From Alterirhizorhabdus solaris (GTDB taxonomy: Bacteria; Pseudomonadota; Alphaproteobacteria; Sphingomonadales; Sphingomonadaceae), in the NCBI RefSeq assembly GCF_007785815.1, contig NZ_VNIM01000030.1:1-42227 (forward strand): 42,227 nt of DNA, written 5' to 3'. Under the pieces are notes generated by a model that worked only from the letters and a program-made list of their open reading frames with translations, did no database searches and was not told the DNA's origin. Positions 18,473-27,263 of this stretch are shown piece by piece (position 1 is the first letter of the stretch; every line of letters starts with the position of its first letter). The position numbers were made by a program, and so were the translations under genes.

Positions 18473-19991
18473 TCCGCCAAGTCTCCGCGTCCTCATCCGC
18501 ACCGCCGCCGTCATCTCGCGATCTGCGCTCAAGCGGTGCACACGGGGCGTCGCATCGCTCGCCTGCGCCGCGGCGCTGGCGGGCGCGCTCGGGCCTATGC
18601 TGGTGCCGGTGCCGCCCGCCACGGCCGATGTCGGTGGCGCGATGGACCGCTTCGTCGCCGACGCCGGCGGTGCCGCCAATGTCACCGGCCCGAGCGCCTT
18701 CCAGGGCCAGTCGGCCGGCTATTACAGCCTCGGCGATGTCTGGACGCGCTTCCCACAGAAGACGACCAACCTCGCCAATCTGCAGCTGCCGTCAGCGCGC
18801 GCCGGGTGCGGCGGCATCGACCTGTTTGCCGGCTCCTTCTCATTCATCAACTCGAGCGAGATCGTCGCGATGCTGAAGGCGGTCGCTAACAATGCGGTCG
18901 GCTTCGCCTTCAAGCTCGCGATCGACACCGTCTGCCCGGAATGCTCGAAGGTCATGGATGAGTTCGCCCAGAAAGCGCAGCTCATGAACAATCTCAACAT
19001 CTCGAGTTGCGAATCCGCCCAAGCTTTGGTCGGCTCGATGTGGCCGAAGGGCGATCTGGCTGACAAGGCGATCTGCGAGGCGATCGGCAATTCGGACGGC
19101 ATCTTCTCGGACTATGCCGCCGCCAAGCATGGCTGCGGCAGCAAGGGCGAGCGGAGTTCGACGATCAGCGGCGCAGATCCGGCCAAATGGGACGCGGTCA
19201 ACAGCGCGGTGCCCCGCAACTACACCTGGCACGTGCTTAAAGGCTCAAGATTCTTCAACCCCGGCGGTAGCTTCGATCGCGAGCTGGCCGAATATGTCAT
19301 GACGATGGTCGGCACGATCATCTACGTGCCGCCGACCGACGGCGATCCGGGTCGCTTCCAGCCGCTCACCGGCGACACCAGCTCGACGCTTGTCACCGCG
19401 CTGCTTGATGGTACCAGCGCGGGTGAAGTCCAAGTCTACCACTGCGACACCGAGGACCAGTGCCTTGGGCCCACGCTCGCGCCCTTGTCGGTGCCGACCG
19501 CCAAGGCGCTGCGCCCGCGCGTCACCGCCCTGATCGACGGGATGGTCGAGGCGATCCGCGCCGACACCGCGATCAGCCCTGAACAGAAGGAGCTGCTGCA
19601 GATCTCGTCGGTGCCGCTCTACAAGATCCTGACCGTGCAGGCGGCCTACGCGCGGGGGCTCTCGACCGACGATCGCTCAACCTTGGCCGAGATCGCGTCG
19701 ATCGACCTGCTCTATGCGATCCTCGACCAGCTCGTCAGCGAGGTCGGCAAGTCGAAGGCGAGCTTCATCGCCGCCGACGAAGCCAAGCTCACCGCCTGGA
19801 ACGCGCAGATCGCTTCGGCGCGTACCGCGCTCGCCGATCGCCAGCAGACGACGCAAGCCCGCGTGACTGCGATCATGGCGATCATCCAGAAGACGCAGTT
19901 CCTCGAGAATGTGCTGGCGACCTCGATGTCACCTGGCATGGCCGCCTCGCTCGACTGGTCGCGCGGGCTCGCCGCTCGCGGCCTCAACTAG
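18462..19991 (+). CDS. traH: TraH, pilus assembly protein
   Basis: A 509-residue exported protein of the TraH family. After a signal segment (about residues 30-56) come GYYSLGDVWTRFP, the CGGIDLFAGSFSFINSSEIV signature and conserved VCPECSKVMDEFAQKAQ. TraH works with TraF and TraG in pilus assembly and mating-pair stabilisation. It starts with GTG at 18462. Confidence 0.94.
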   Translation: MITDPPSLRVLIRTAAVISRSALKRCTRGVASLACAAALAGALGPMLVPVPPATADVGGAMDRFVADAGGAANVTGPSAFQGQSAGYYSLGDVWTRFPQKTTNLANLQLPSARAGCGGIDLFAGSFSFINSSEIVAMLKAVANNAVGFAFKLAIDTVCPECSKVMDEFAQKAQLMNNLNISSCESAQALVGSMWPKGDLADKAICEAIGNSDGIFSDYAAAKHGCGSKGERSSTISGADPAKWDAVNSAVPRNYTWHVLKGSRFFNPGGSFDRELAEYVMTMVGTIIYVPPTDGDPGRFQPLTGDTSSTLVTALLDGTSAGEVQVYHCDTEDQCLGPTLAPLSVPTAKALRPRVTALIDGMVEAIRADTAISPEQKELLQISSVPLYKILTVQAAYARGLSTDDRSTLAEIASIDLLYAILDQLVSEVGKSKASFIAADEAKLTAWNAQIASARTALADRQQTTQARVTAIMAIIQKTQFLENVLATSMSPGMAASLDWSRGLAARGLN

Positions 19992-20001
19992 GACAGGGGA
20001 G

Positions 20002-22800
20002 ATGGCGACGGTCGAGCTCTTCACGATTGGGGGCGGCGAATATATCGTCAACGTCCTCAACGCGGTCGCGGCATGGACCGGGGCAGGGGGCTATAAGAGC
20101 CTGCTCCAGGTCGTCATGGTCATGGGCCTCGCTTACTCAGTCCTGATCGTCGCCTTCAACCTGGACTGGCGGGCGTGGCTGCACTGGTTCCTGCAGGCGA
20201 CCCTCATGTATATGGTGCTGATGGTGCCGCGGATGGACGTCCAGGTCACCGATCGGATCAATCCGAGCCTCGCGCCGGCGCACGTCGTCAACGTGCCGCT
20301 GGGTCTCGCGATGATGGCGAGCTTCACATCCCAGGTCGGCGACTATCTCGTTCGTTCGTCCGAGCTGGTGTTCGGCCTGCCTGGCGACCTCGATTATAGC
20401 CGCAACGGCATGATCTACGGCTCGCGGCTGTTCGAAGCGACGCGGGGCCTCCGGATAAACGATCCCGAGTTCGCCGCCAACCTCGACGAGCATTTCCGCC
20501 AATGCGTCTTCTACGACGTGCTGCTCGGCCGCTACTCCATGGAGACGCTGGCCGTCGCACCCGACCTTTGGGGCGCGATCGGGCCGGGGAGCCAGGCGCG
20601 GGCTCAGCGTTTCCTCACCCGCGACGGCTCGGGCGCAGTGACCTCGTCGATCCAGACCTGCCGCGAGGCCTATACGACACTGAGTTCGCAGTGGAACGGC
20701 ATGACCGACGATCTCGGCAAGCTGTTCGGCCGCCAGCTTTACCCGAAGCTGACCGCCGATCTTGCCAAGGCGAAGCTCTCCGCCGATCTGCCGGTCGCCT
20801 ATCGATACCTGACCGGTGTCTCGTCCTCCGCCAGCGACATCTTGAAGCAGACGCTGACGATCAACGCGATGAGCCAGGCGATGCACGGTGCCGCCGGCGC
20901 GACCGGCACGGGCAGCGTCGATGTCTATGCCCAGACCCGCGCCGACATCCAGACCGAGCGAACCTACGGTTCGATTGCGCACGCCGCCATGAAGTGGGTG
21001 CCGATCCTCAACATCGTGCTGACCGTCGTGTTCTACGCGCTGTTCCCGGTGCTCTTCCCGCTGTTCCTAATGCCGCGCAGCGGCCCGATCGCGCTGAAAG
21101 GCTATCTCACCGGCTTCTTCTATCTCGCCGCCTGGGGGCCGCTCTACGTCATCCTCCATATGGTGATGATGTTCAAAGGTGCCGCCGAAGTGGCGGGTGC
21201 CGGTGCGGGATCCGGGCTGACTCTCGGCAGCTTCACCGGCATGGGCGAGGCCAACAGCGATATCGGTCTGCTCGCCGGCTATCTCGTCGCTTCGATCCCG
21301 TTCCTCGCCGGCGGAATCGCGCGTGGCGCCATGGCGATTTCGAGCCAGGCGACGAGCTATCTGAACCCGTCGCAGAATGCGGCGGAAGAGGCCGCGCGCG
21401 AGGCGTCGACCGGCAACATCGCCATGGGTAACACCAGCTTCGACAATCAGACGGTGCAGACACGACAGCACGACCAGTGGAACCAGGCGCCGAGCTTCAC
21501 CTATGGTGCGGCACAGACGCGCGCGTTTAACGACACCGGCACGATGGCGACCAGCTTCCCCGGCAATCAGTTGCTGGACGTCCCGGTTTCCAAGCTGCCG
21601 TTCATGCCGCAGGTGACGCAGTCAGTAGCGACGGAGGCGGCCAAGGTCGCCAGCGAGACTCGCGCCCGCGGCGAGACGCTCTCGAACCAAGCCAGCGAAA
21701 GCGTCAGCAATGCCGTCAGCCGATTCAACGATTTCCGCCACGCCATCAGCAACGATCGTTCGATAGCCGACAGCTACGGGGCTGAGGATCGTTCGAATAT
21801 CAGCAAGAGCTTCAACGAAGTCGATCAGGCATCCCGCATGCTGCAGAGCCGGTTCGGGCTACGCGCTGAGGTGGCGGACTCGATTGCAACAGAGAAATTC
21901 GTAAGCGGTTCGCTCGGCGCGAATGCTGGTATCGGCGCGAATTTTGGTGTGGCGAAAGCTGGTGCCTCGGCGAATGGCAGCGTAGGAGCTTCGCGGCGTT
22001 GGACTGACAGCGACGTCGCCGCCGTATCCCGTGACGGCTCGCGAATCCAAGATGCACTCCAGAGTTGGTCTAGCAATCACGGCTGGTCGCAAAACCGCGA
22101 CGCGTTTGATCGATCGGTTTCAACAAGCTCCCGCTCGGATGTGTCAAGTAGCGCTTCCGGAATCAGCTCGAGCGTCACCGAAGCGCAAAATTTCAGCCGC
22201 GAGGCTCGGCGCTTTTACGAAGAGGCCAGCCGTCTTGAAACTCGGTGGTCGGCACGGAATAGCGACGGTGTCAGCGGCTCACTCAACACTAGTGACGCGT
22301 TTCTCGCCTTCGCGAGAGCTGAGATGGCTACAACGCCCCTCGTGTATCGTGACTTCGATCCGGCCAATGCTTCTCACTGGCATAGCAGCGATCCTCAGGT
22401 CGCGTCTGAACGCGACCTGCTGATGTCTAAGTATGTCGATCAGGTCGGCGCAAACATGCGCGTGGAAATCGAGAGGCATCTAGCCGCGCCAGATGCAAAC
22501 GGCTTAAGTAGACCGACGGAGTCGAGCGGCGACCATGTCCGGGCGGGTCGGGCCATGACCCTGGGGCCAGTGCCGACGGTCGAAGGCCTTGTTGGCAATC
22601 GAGCGCTGCTCGATCGCACCGATAATATCCGAACGGAAGTCTCTCATGCTCAAGATCGAGGTGCTCATTTGATCGGGCGCGAGCGGCAAGATCGTGAGGC
22701 CGATACTTCAGCCGCAGCTGGCGGGCCAACATCCAAGGGCGCAGAACATGCGCGCGAGTGGAGCAGATCTGCAAACCGGTCACCGCGCAGGCGTGACTAA
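20002..22800 (+). CDS. traG: TraG, mating-pair stabilisation protein
   Basis: A 932-residue membrane protein. The N-terminal TraG domain starts VELFTIGGGEYIVNVLNAVA and holds several transmembrane helices (about residues 30-80 and 340-470). The C-terminal half is a soluble, serine-rich, periplasmic or translocated region. In F the N-terminal half acts in pilus assembly, while the C-terminal half meets the entry-exclusion protein TraS. Bases from about 21.7 kb to the end are visibly less GC-biased at third positions than the rest of the operon, suggesting a separately evolving C-terminal module. The ATG at 20002 lies 10 bp after the traH stop. Confidence 0.93.
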   Translation: MATVELFTIGGGEYIVNVLNAVAAWTGAGGYKSLLQVVMVMGLAYSVLIVAFNLDWRAWLHWFLQATLMYMVLMVPRMDVQVTDRINPSLAPAHVVNVPLGLAMMASFTSQVGDYLVRSSELVFGLPGDLDYSRNGMIYGSRLFEATRGLRINDPEFAANLDEHFRQCVFYDVLLGRYSMETLAVAPDLWGAIGPGSQARAQRFLTRDGSGAVTSSIQTCREAYTTLSSQWNGMTDDLGKLFGRQLYPKLTADLAKAKLSADLPVAYRYLTGVSSSASDILKQTLTINAMSQAMHGAAGATGTGSVDVYAQTRADIQTERTYGSIAHAAMKWVPILNIVLTVVFYALFPVLFPLFLMPRSGPIALKGYLTGFFYLAAWGPLYVILHMVMMFKGAAEVAGAGAGSGLTLGSFTGMGEANSDIGLLAGYLVASIPFLAGGIARGAMAISSQATSYLNPSQNAAEEAAREASTGNIAMGNTSFDNQTVQTRQHDQWNQAPSFTYGAAQTRAFNDTGTMATSFPGNQLLDVPVSKLPFMPQVTQSVATEAAKVASETRARGETLSNQASESVSNAVSRFNDFRHAISNDRSIADSYGAEDRSNISKSFNEVDQASRMLQSRFGLRAEVADSIATEKFVSGSLGANAGIGANFGVAKAGASANGSVGASRRWTDSDVAAVSRDGSRIQDALQSWSSNHGWSQNRDAFDRSVSTSSRSDVSSSASGISSSVTEAQNFSREARRFYEEASRLETRWSARNSDGVSGSLNTSDAFLAFARAEMATTPLVYRDFDPANASHWHSSDPQVASERDLLMSKYVDQVGANMRVEIERHLAAPDANGLSRPTESSGDHVRAGRAMTLGPVPTVEGLVGNRALLDRTDNIRTEVSHAQDRGAHLIGRERQDREADTSAAAGGPTSKGAEHAREWSRSANRSPRRRD

Positions 22801-22805
22801 CGCAA

Positions 22806-23093
22806 TCAGAAAGCGATGAGATAGGTCCAAATGGCCACGATGATCAAGATCACGATGATGGCGAAGTTGCGGCTTACGGGGTCAGACCAGCTTTTCTGAA
22901 AAAGATAAGCGGTGGAGCGGTTTTCCTCCCATGCCCGGCTAAATTCGCGAATGCCATCAAACCCATCATCGGTCGCCGCGGTTCGTCGTGCAATATGATC
23001 GTGCTCCAGCGCCCGAAGGCGATCTGCGTGAGCCTGCACGTGGGTAGTACCGTCGTCGGTCATCGAACTCAGCCTCATTCGTTCTTCTGTCAT
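22806..23093 (-). CDS. small C-tail-anchored membrane protein, candidate entry-exclusion factor
   Basis: A 95-residue protein with a charged N-terminal part (THVQAHADRLRALEHDHIAR) and a C-terminal transmembrane helix (FAIIVILIIVAIWTYLIAF), so most of it faces the cytoplasm if tail-anchored. It is convergent with traG, ending 5 bp beyond its stop. Genes next to traG often encode surface or entry-exclusion proteins, so that role is an inference from position and topology only. The ATG at 23093 overlaps the stop of a 16-codon leader (ATGA). Confidence 0.65.
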   Translation of the reverse strand: MTEERMRLSSMTDDGTTHVQAHADRLRALEHDHIARRTAATDDGFDGIREFSRAWEENRSTAYLFQKSWSDPVSRNFAIIVILIIVAIWTYLIAF

Positions 23094-23140
23094 ACCTGAT
23101 GCGCCCCCTTGCCGCGAGTGGAATTCGGGAATTCACGCAT
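23090..23140 (-). CDS. 16-codon leader ORF with a strong ribosome-binding site
   Basis: Starting at 23140, a GGAGGAGAG sequence precedes an ATG that opens MREFPNSTRGKGAHQV and stops with TGA overlapping the next ATG. The ribosome-binding site is far better than that of the membrane protein gene it precedes, so translation is probably delivered through this leader by coupling. Whether the peptide itself matters is unknown. Confidence 0.4.
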   Translation of the reverse strand: MREFPNSTRGKGAHQV

Positions 23141-23510
23141 TCTCTCCTCCCGAAACCGCGGTCGCGCGGGGGTACTTACGCATGTTCATGTTGTTGATGA
23201 GACGCTGGCCCAGCGGGCTGACAGCGGCGGGATCACTGATTCTGGGAGTGCCGATCTGGGGACGCTTGGTGATGGGTCGTCTAATCGTGCGCCGCAAGGC
23301 AAGCCGTTTCGGTCTGGGTCGTATGCCGGGTACAGGGTCGTCTTCGCGGTCGGCATGAGCCGCCGCATCATCATGGGTCTTCGCGAGAGGGGCCTTCCGG
23401 TGCGGACGCTGCACTTCACTGCAAGCAGCGAGCTGTTGAAGCCTTGCCTCGGTCCAACACACGACCTGACGCACCGAGCCACCATCGCAGACGGTCAGTT
23501 CGTCCCTCAA
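23133..23510 (-). CDS. possible hypothetical protein, probably 5'-truncated (125 aa)
   Basis: Unrecognised, Arg/Pro-rich frame (RPRPKRLALRRTIRRPITKR in the middle). Its stop overlaps the leader ORF at 23138-23140, as if it were upstream in the same minus-strand operon. Its only upstream start is a TTG at 23510 with no ribosome-binding site, and the frame closes at 23547. It may be the remnant of a gene cut by acquisition of the neighbouring cargo, or a chance frame. The rest of 23511-23644 shows no gene or recognisable promoter. Confidence 0.3.
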   Translation of the reverse strand: MRDELTVCDGGSVRQVVCWTEARLQQLAACSEVQRPHRKAPLAKTHDDAAAHADREDDPVPGIRPRPKRLALRRTIRRPITKRPQIGTPRISDPAAVSPLGQRLINNMNMRKYPRATAVSGGENA

Positions 23511-23644
23511 GGACGAGACATCATCCCGCCTTGTCCCAAATGCTATTTACTGGCCCGCGCTGTGCGCTAGACCTGCCAATAGGGCCGCGGTCGGCGTTCT
23601 TAGGGGGTGTTTCAAGTGGGGAACGGCAGTGCCATCGTACGCCT

Positions 23645-25588
23645 GTGCTGATTCCGCTGCAGGTAGAGCCGGCGGAGGACTTCCTCACGCGAGCCGCCGC
23701 GGCGATCGCAGACGCTGGGACCCACATCTACGTCGATACGTCGCTCACGATGTGGCTGACGGCGATCGGCCCTGCATCCCGTGCCGCCTTCATAGACTGG
23801 ACATCTGGGATAATTGGCCGCATCCACGTCCCCGCGTGGACGATCCAGGAATACTATCGGCACCACCGGTCTAAGACCCTCACCAAAGACATCGGCGAGC
23901 AATGCGAGGCGGTGGCCAAGGCAACGTCGGACTTCAGGTCGAAGATCCGGCTCATCGCCGATGGTCCGCTGCTGCCGGGAGAGCCCGAGTCGGCGTTCCT
24001 ACAGAGGGTCGACGCGGTGCAAACGGAGCTTCGTGCACTCGCCACAGCGGCGGAGCGATGGAACTACGAGGGGGCTTCGGCCGAGGTGATCGGCTGGATG
24101 AACGCGCACGCGCTGGACACGTCGGGGATCTTCGCGCGCTTTGGGCGTCTCAAGGAAGCGGGCGCTGCGCGCTACGCGCATGACGTCCCGCCGGGCTACG
24201 AGGATCGCCGGAAGGACCTCAACAAGTATGGCGACCTGCTCTTCTGGCAGGACGTAGTCGCGGATGCGCGACGGAGAAAGGCGGCGCGCGTCATCGTCCT
24301 GACGCGCGACCGGAAGGAGGACTGGTACGGCTCCGCGCCCGAGCCGGAAGTCGGCCCCGCCCTAAGGCGGTTGAAGAGTCGGTGGGAGCCAGTGCCGTCG
24401 CCGCACCCGATGCTCTCCTTTGAGTTGAGGACGCAAAGCGGCTGCGACCTTCTGCTGCTCGACGAACTGTATCTCGGCGCCGTCCTATGGCGCGCCGACA
24501 AGAGGAGGTTCGGGCGGTTCGCGGCAGTGGCGTTGAGCATGAGCGCCGACAAGCTGTCCCGTGAACTGGCGCCATCCACGTCGGTGCATGTGCGCGCCGC
24601 CGCCCGGCAAGTGGACGACCGGATATCGCTGGCCCAGGCATTGGCATTGGTGCGTGGCGCCTTGGAACAGGAGCCGGACGCGGCGCAACTCGGTATCCTG
24701 GCCGCGTTCGAAGGCGACGCGATGGTCGCTGAGCAAGCGCTGAAAGGACTGACGCCGGACTGGGTCGGCATTCAGGAAGGCATTCCGCTCGCGTCGTTCA
24801 GCCGGCGCGTGTTCGACCTCGCGGATCCGGCTCAGCCCTTCGCCACGCAGGCGGCGCGGCAGCTGCTGGACACCGTCGACCAGACGGACGCGGAGCACGC
24901 CTCGGCAGTGGTCGGCGGCATGTTGACGGCCGCCTACTACAAAGATGCGTCCCCGCGGAACCGGCCCGGCGGCAACCTGCTGCAGGAGGTGTTCGCATGG
25001 GCCGTCGACCCTGGCTGCGAACGCATCCTGAAGGTCCTCGCTAACCGTCTCAGGTCGATGCAATCCGCTGGGTTCGTTTTGCCGGACGCCGTCGCCACCT
25101 CACTCGAGGTCCGCCTCGAGGCGTCTGCCGTCGTGGCGACGGTGCCGCCGACGCTCGGACAGCTTTACCTCGGCGCGCAGGCGATCCTGACCGGGCAGGC
25201 TGTCGGCGACGAGACGCGCCTCCGCGACCTGCTGACAGACCGTGAGGAGGCGTCCGTCGGCGAGATCGTCGATGCAGTGGCCCGCCACTACGGTGTTCCG
25301 CTCGTGTCGCTGGCGATCGTTGAATCGGCGGACGGCGAGACCTGGAGGATTGGCGAAACGACCGGCCTGGAGAGGTTCGGACCCGTCAGCCAGCCGATAA
25401 GGGGCAATGCCGCGCCCGTGGAGGACCTGGCTGGCGCAGCCAAGGAAGCTGAGACGCCCATCCAGGCAGGCGCGGAACCAGGGCCAGAAGGGCACGGGGA
25501 AGACATCGATCAGCGAGAAGGCAGCAACGGCGACGAAGGCCAGAACGACGATGATGACGACGACGATTACGTAGGGGAAGAAGAATGA
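23645..25588 (+). CDS. PIN-like domain protein (DUF4935/PIN_8), first gene of cargo operon
   Basis: A 647-residue protein. Residues 27-230 match the PIN_8 pattern of metal-dependent RNases: Asp31 in IYVDTSLTMWL, Glu69 in PAWTIQEYYRHH, Asp197 in NKYGDLLFWQD, and VIVLTRDRKEDWY with Asp222 and Asp226. All four acidic positions expected for catalysis appear intact. The following 400 residues are helical and unrecognised. The C-terminus is strongly acidic, with seven Asp in a row then YVGEEE. I took the GTG at 23645, just before the domain, although its ribosome-binding site is weak; the frame is open upstream to 23444. Its stop overlaps the ATPase gene by 4 bp. It is a candidate effector nuclease. 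Confidence 0.82.
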   Translation: MLIPLQVEPAEDFLTRAAAAIADAGTHIYVDTSLTMWLTAIGPASRAAFIDWTSGIIGRIHVPAWTIQEYYRHHRSKTLTKDIGEQCEAVAKATSDFRSKIRLIADGPLLPGEPESAFLQRVDAVQTELRALATAAERWNYEGASAEVIGWMNAHALDTSGIFARFGRLKEAGAARYAHDVPPGYEDRRKDLNKYGDLLFWQDVVADARRRKAARVIVLTRDRKEDWYGSAPEPEVGPALRRLKSRWEPVPSPHPMLSFELRTQSGCDLLLLDELYLGAVLWRADKRRFGRFAAVALSMSADKLSRELAPSTSVHVRAAARQVDDRISLAQALALVRGALEQEPDAAQLGILAAFEGDAMVAEQALKGLTPDWVGIQEGIPLASFSRRVFDLADPAQPFATQAARQLLDTVDQTDAEHASAVVGGMLTAAYYKDASPRNRPGGNLLQEVFAWAVDPGCERILKVLANRLRSMQSAGFVLPDAVATSLEVRLEASAVVATVPPTLGQLYLGAQAILTGQAVGDETRLRDLLTDREEASVGEIVDAVARHYGVPLVSLAIVESADGETWRIGETTGLERFGPVSQPIRGNAAPVEDLAGAAKEAETPIQAGAEPGPEGHGEDIDQREGSNGDEGQNDDDDDDDYVGEEE

Positions 25589-27144
25589 GCACCGTCAAGA
25601 TCGACTTCGTGCCTCACTTCGGCGCCTTCGTCATAGAGACGCTGACACTCGGCATGTATGGCGAGAGCCGCAACGCAATCCGAGAATACGTCCAGAACTG
25701 CCGGGACTCGCTGCTGCAAGCCATCGACGATAAACTGATCACGGCCGATCAGGCGAGGATCGATGTCGAGATGGACGCAGACCACAACGGTCTCACGATC
25801 CGCGACAACGGGCACGGAATCCGCGTCGAGAACGCCGCGAAGGTGTTGGCATCCATCGGCGCATCCAACAAGGACTACCGCCGGAACGCCGGCTTCCGTG
25901 GCATCGGGCGCCTGGCGGGAATCGTGTTCTGCGACCGCCTGATCTTCCGCACGAAGAGCAAGGGACAGAAACAGTTCACCGAGGTCGTGATCCGAGCCGA
26001 CGAGCTGCGCGAGAAGCTGTCACCCGAGGAGACCTACGCCAAGGACGCGGCACAGACCCTCGCCGAGTGCGTGGACGCAACACTCCAAGACGACGCGGAT
26101 GCGGATGCGCACTACTTCGAGGTGCGTCTTGAGGGTTTCCACAACCCTCCGGCCGAATGCCTGGACGTCGAGCTCATGCGCACATTCCTGGGCCAGGTCG
26201 CCCCGCTCCCCTACGCCGCCGAGTTCCCATTCGCCGGGGAGATCGAGGCGGCCGCCCTCAAGGCAGGTGTCCCGGTCGAGAGCGTGCACCTCTTCATCAA
26301 GGACGGAGACGCAGCGGCCGTCGAGCTGTTCAAGCCCTACGGCAGCGACGTCGCGGTGAAGCGCACGCGCACCCCGATCAGCGTATCCTTCGAGGCGTCG
26401 CCGACGGGCAAGTGGTTTGGATGGCTTGGACGCAAGCGGGTGTCCGGCGCAATCAAGGAGAAGCACGCCGGCATCCGGGTGCGGGTCCGCAACATCCAGA
26501 TCGACGACACCAAGATCATCCGGGACATCTTCGCGGAATCACGGCTCACGAGCAACGCTCGCACGTCGTGGGGACGGTTCGCCGAATGGTATGTGGGCGA
26601 GATCTTCGTCGATCCCCAAGCGGCGATACCGAACGCCCGGCGCGATGGCTTCGAGGAGAACCAGTCCTGGTCGACCATGCGAGACGAACTCGACCTCCAA
26701 GTCGCGACGCCGCTCGGGAAGCTGGCCTACAGGACGTCGAAGGCCGACAAGCTGTCGCCCGCAAACCTCACGGCCGCCATGGACGCATTGGAGGCGATCG
26801 TCGATCAACTCGAGGTTGACGCCAACCCGACGATGGAGCGGCTGGAGACGCCGCTATTCACCGCGAGCGACCTGCGAAGCCGGCTGGCTTCGGCCAAGGG
26901 CCTCTACGAGGGCGACGAGGCGGCCCAGCTGGACGCGCTTGCAGTGAGGCTCGCCGCCGTCCAACTCCGGCTCGAGGCGCTGGTGGCGCTCGCGCCCGCG
27001 CACTCTTGCGACGAGGAAATCGGATTGGCCATCGAGGAGATGGCGCAGCACATCCTCCGAGAACTGCGCGACCGGCTCGGACCGCAGGACTGGCTGCAGG
27101 CGAGATCGGTCATCGCCAACGTCACGGGCGTGAAGCCGAAGTAG
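25585..27144 (+). CDS. GHKL (Hsp90-like) ATPase 1 of the cargo operon
   Basis: A 519-residue protein with an N-terminal GHKL ATPase domain: N box IREYVQNCRDS (Glu34, Asn38, Asp41), G1 box IRDNGHGI (Asp74, Gly76, Gly78) and G2-like GFRGIGRLAG near 104-113. A middle domain follows (YFEVRLEG; later IFAESR, WYVGEIFV and IPNARRDGFEEN), then a helical C-terminal region. It is clearly paralogous to the ATPase at 29896-31425 over the same landmarks. GHKL proteins use ATP-driven dimer closure; here it may act as a sensor or switch for the system (inference). It overlaps the PIN gene by 4 bp. Confidence 0.88.
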   Translation: MSTVKIDFVPHFGAFVIETLTLGMYGESRNAIREYVQNCRDSLLQAIDDKLITADQARIDVEMDADHNGLTIRDNGHGIRVENAAKVLASIGASNKDYRRNAGFRGIGRLAGIVFCDRLIFRTKSKGQKQFTEVVIRADELREKLSPEETYAKDAAQTLAECVDATLQDDADADAHYFEVRLEGFHNPPAECLDVELMRTFLGQVAPLPYAAEFPFAGEIEAAALKAGVPVESVHLFIKDGDAAAVELFKPYGSDVAVKRTRTPISVSFEASPTGKWFGWLGRKRVSGAIKEKHAGIRVRVRNIQIDDTKIIRDIFAESRLTSNARTSWGRFAEWYVGEIFVDPQAAIPNARRDGFEENQSWSTMRDELDLQVATPLGKLAYRTSKADKLSPANLTAAMDALEAIVDQLEVDANPTMERLETPLFTASDLRSRLASAKGLYEGDEAAQLDALAVRLAAVQLRLEALVALAPAHSCDEEIGLAIEEMAQHILRELRDRLGPQDWLQARSVIANVTGVKPK

Positions 27145-27204
27145 ATAACGGTCTCAATTCGAACCTTCTCGCTTGACACGAGGAGCCTAGATCGAGAGGA
27201 GGCG

Positions 27205-27263
27205 ATGCGCAACCTGCATCCCTGCGATGCAATTCGCGCAGTGGCACGATGCAGGGGAAGCAC
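27205..27263 (+). promoter_or_regulatory. possible RNA hairpin controlling translation of the DGQHR gene
   Basis: This is the only non-overlapping junction in the operon (119 nt). It contains a nested inverted repeat: outer arms CCTGCATC (27213-27220) and GATGCAGG (27248-27255), inner arms CTGCG (27222-27226) and CGCAG (27237-27241). The 3' outer arm covers the ATG at 27249 and part of AGGGGA (27253-27258), the ribosome-binding site of the ATG at 27264. A purine-rich AGAGGAGG and an out-of-frame ATG (27205) lie just upstream and could start a leader whose translation opens the stem. Alternatively the repeats are a protein-binding site. Confidence 0.45.

Noticed and set aside
23109-23570. 153-codon plus-strand frame before the PIN gene
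   Set aside because: Composition resembles a shadow, and it overlaps minus-strand frames that show coupling signals.
27173-27178. TTGACA, a perfect -35 hexamer, between ATPase 1 and the DGQHR gene
   Set aside because: No TA-rich -10 lies 16-18 bp downstream; the bases there are a purine-rich ribosome-binding-like sequence.
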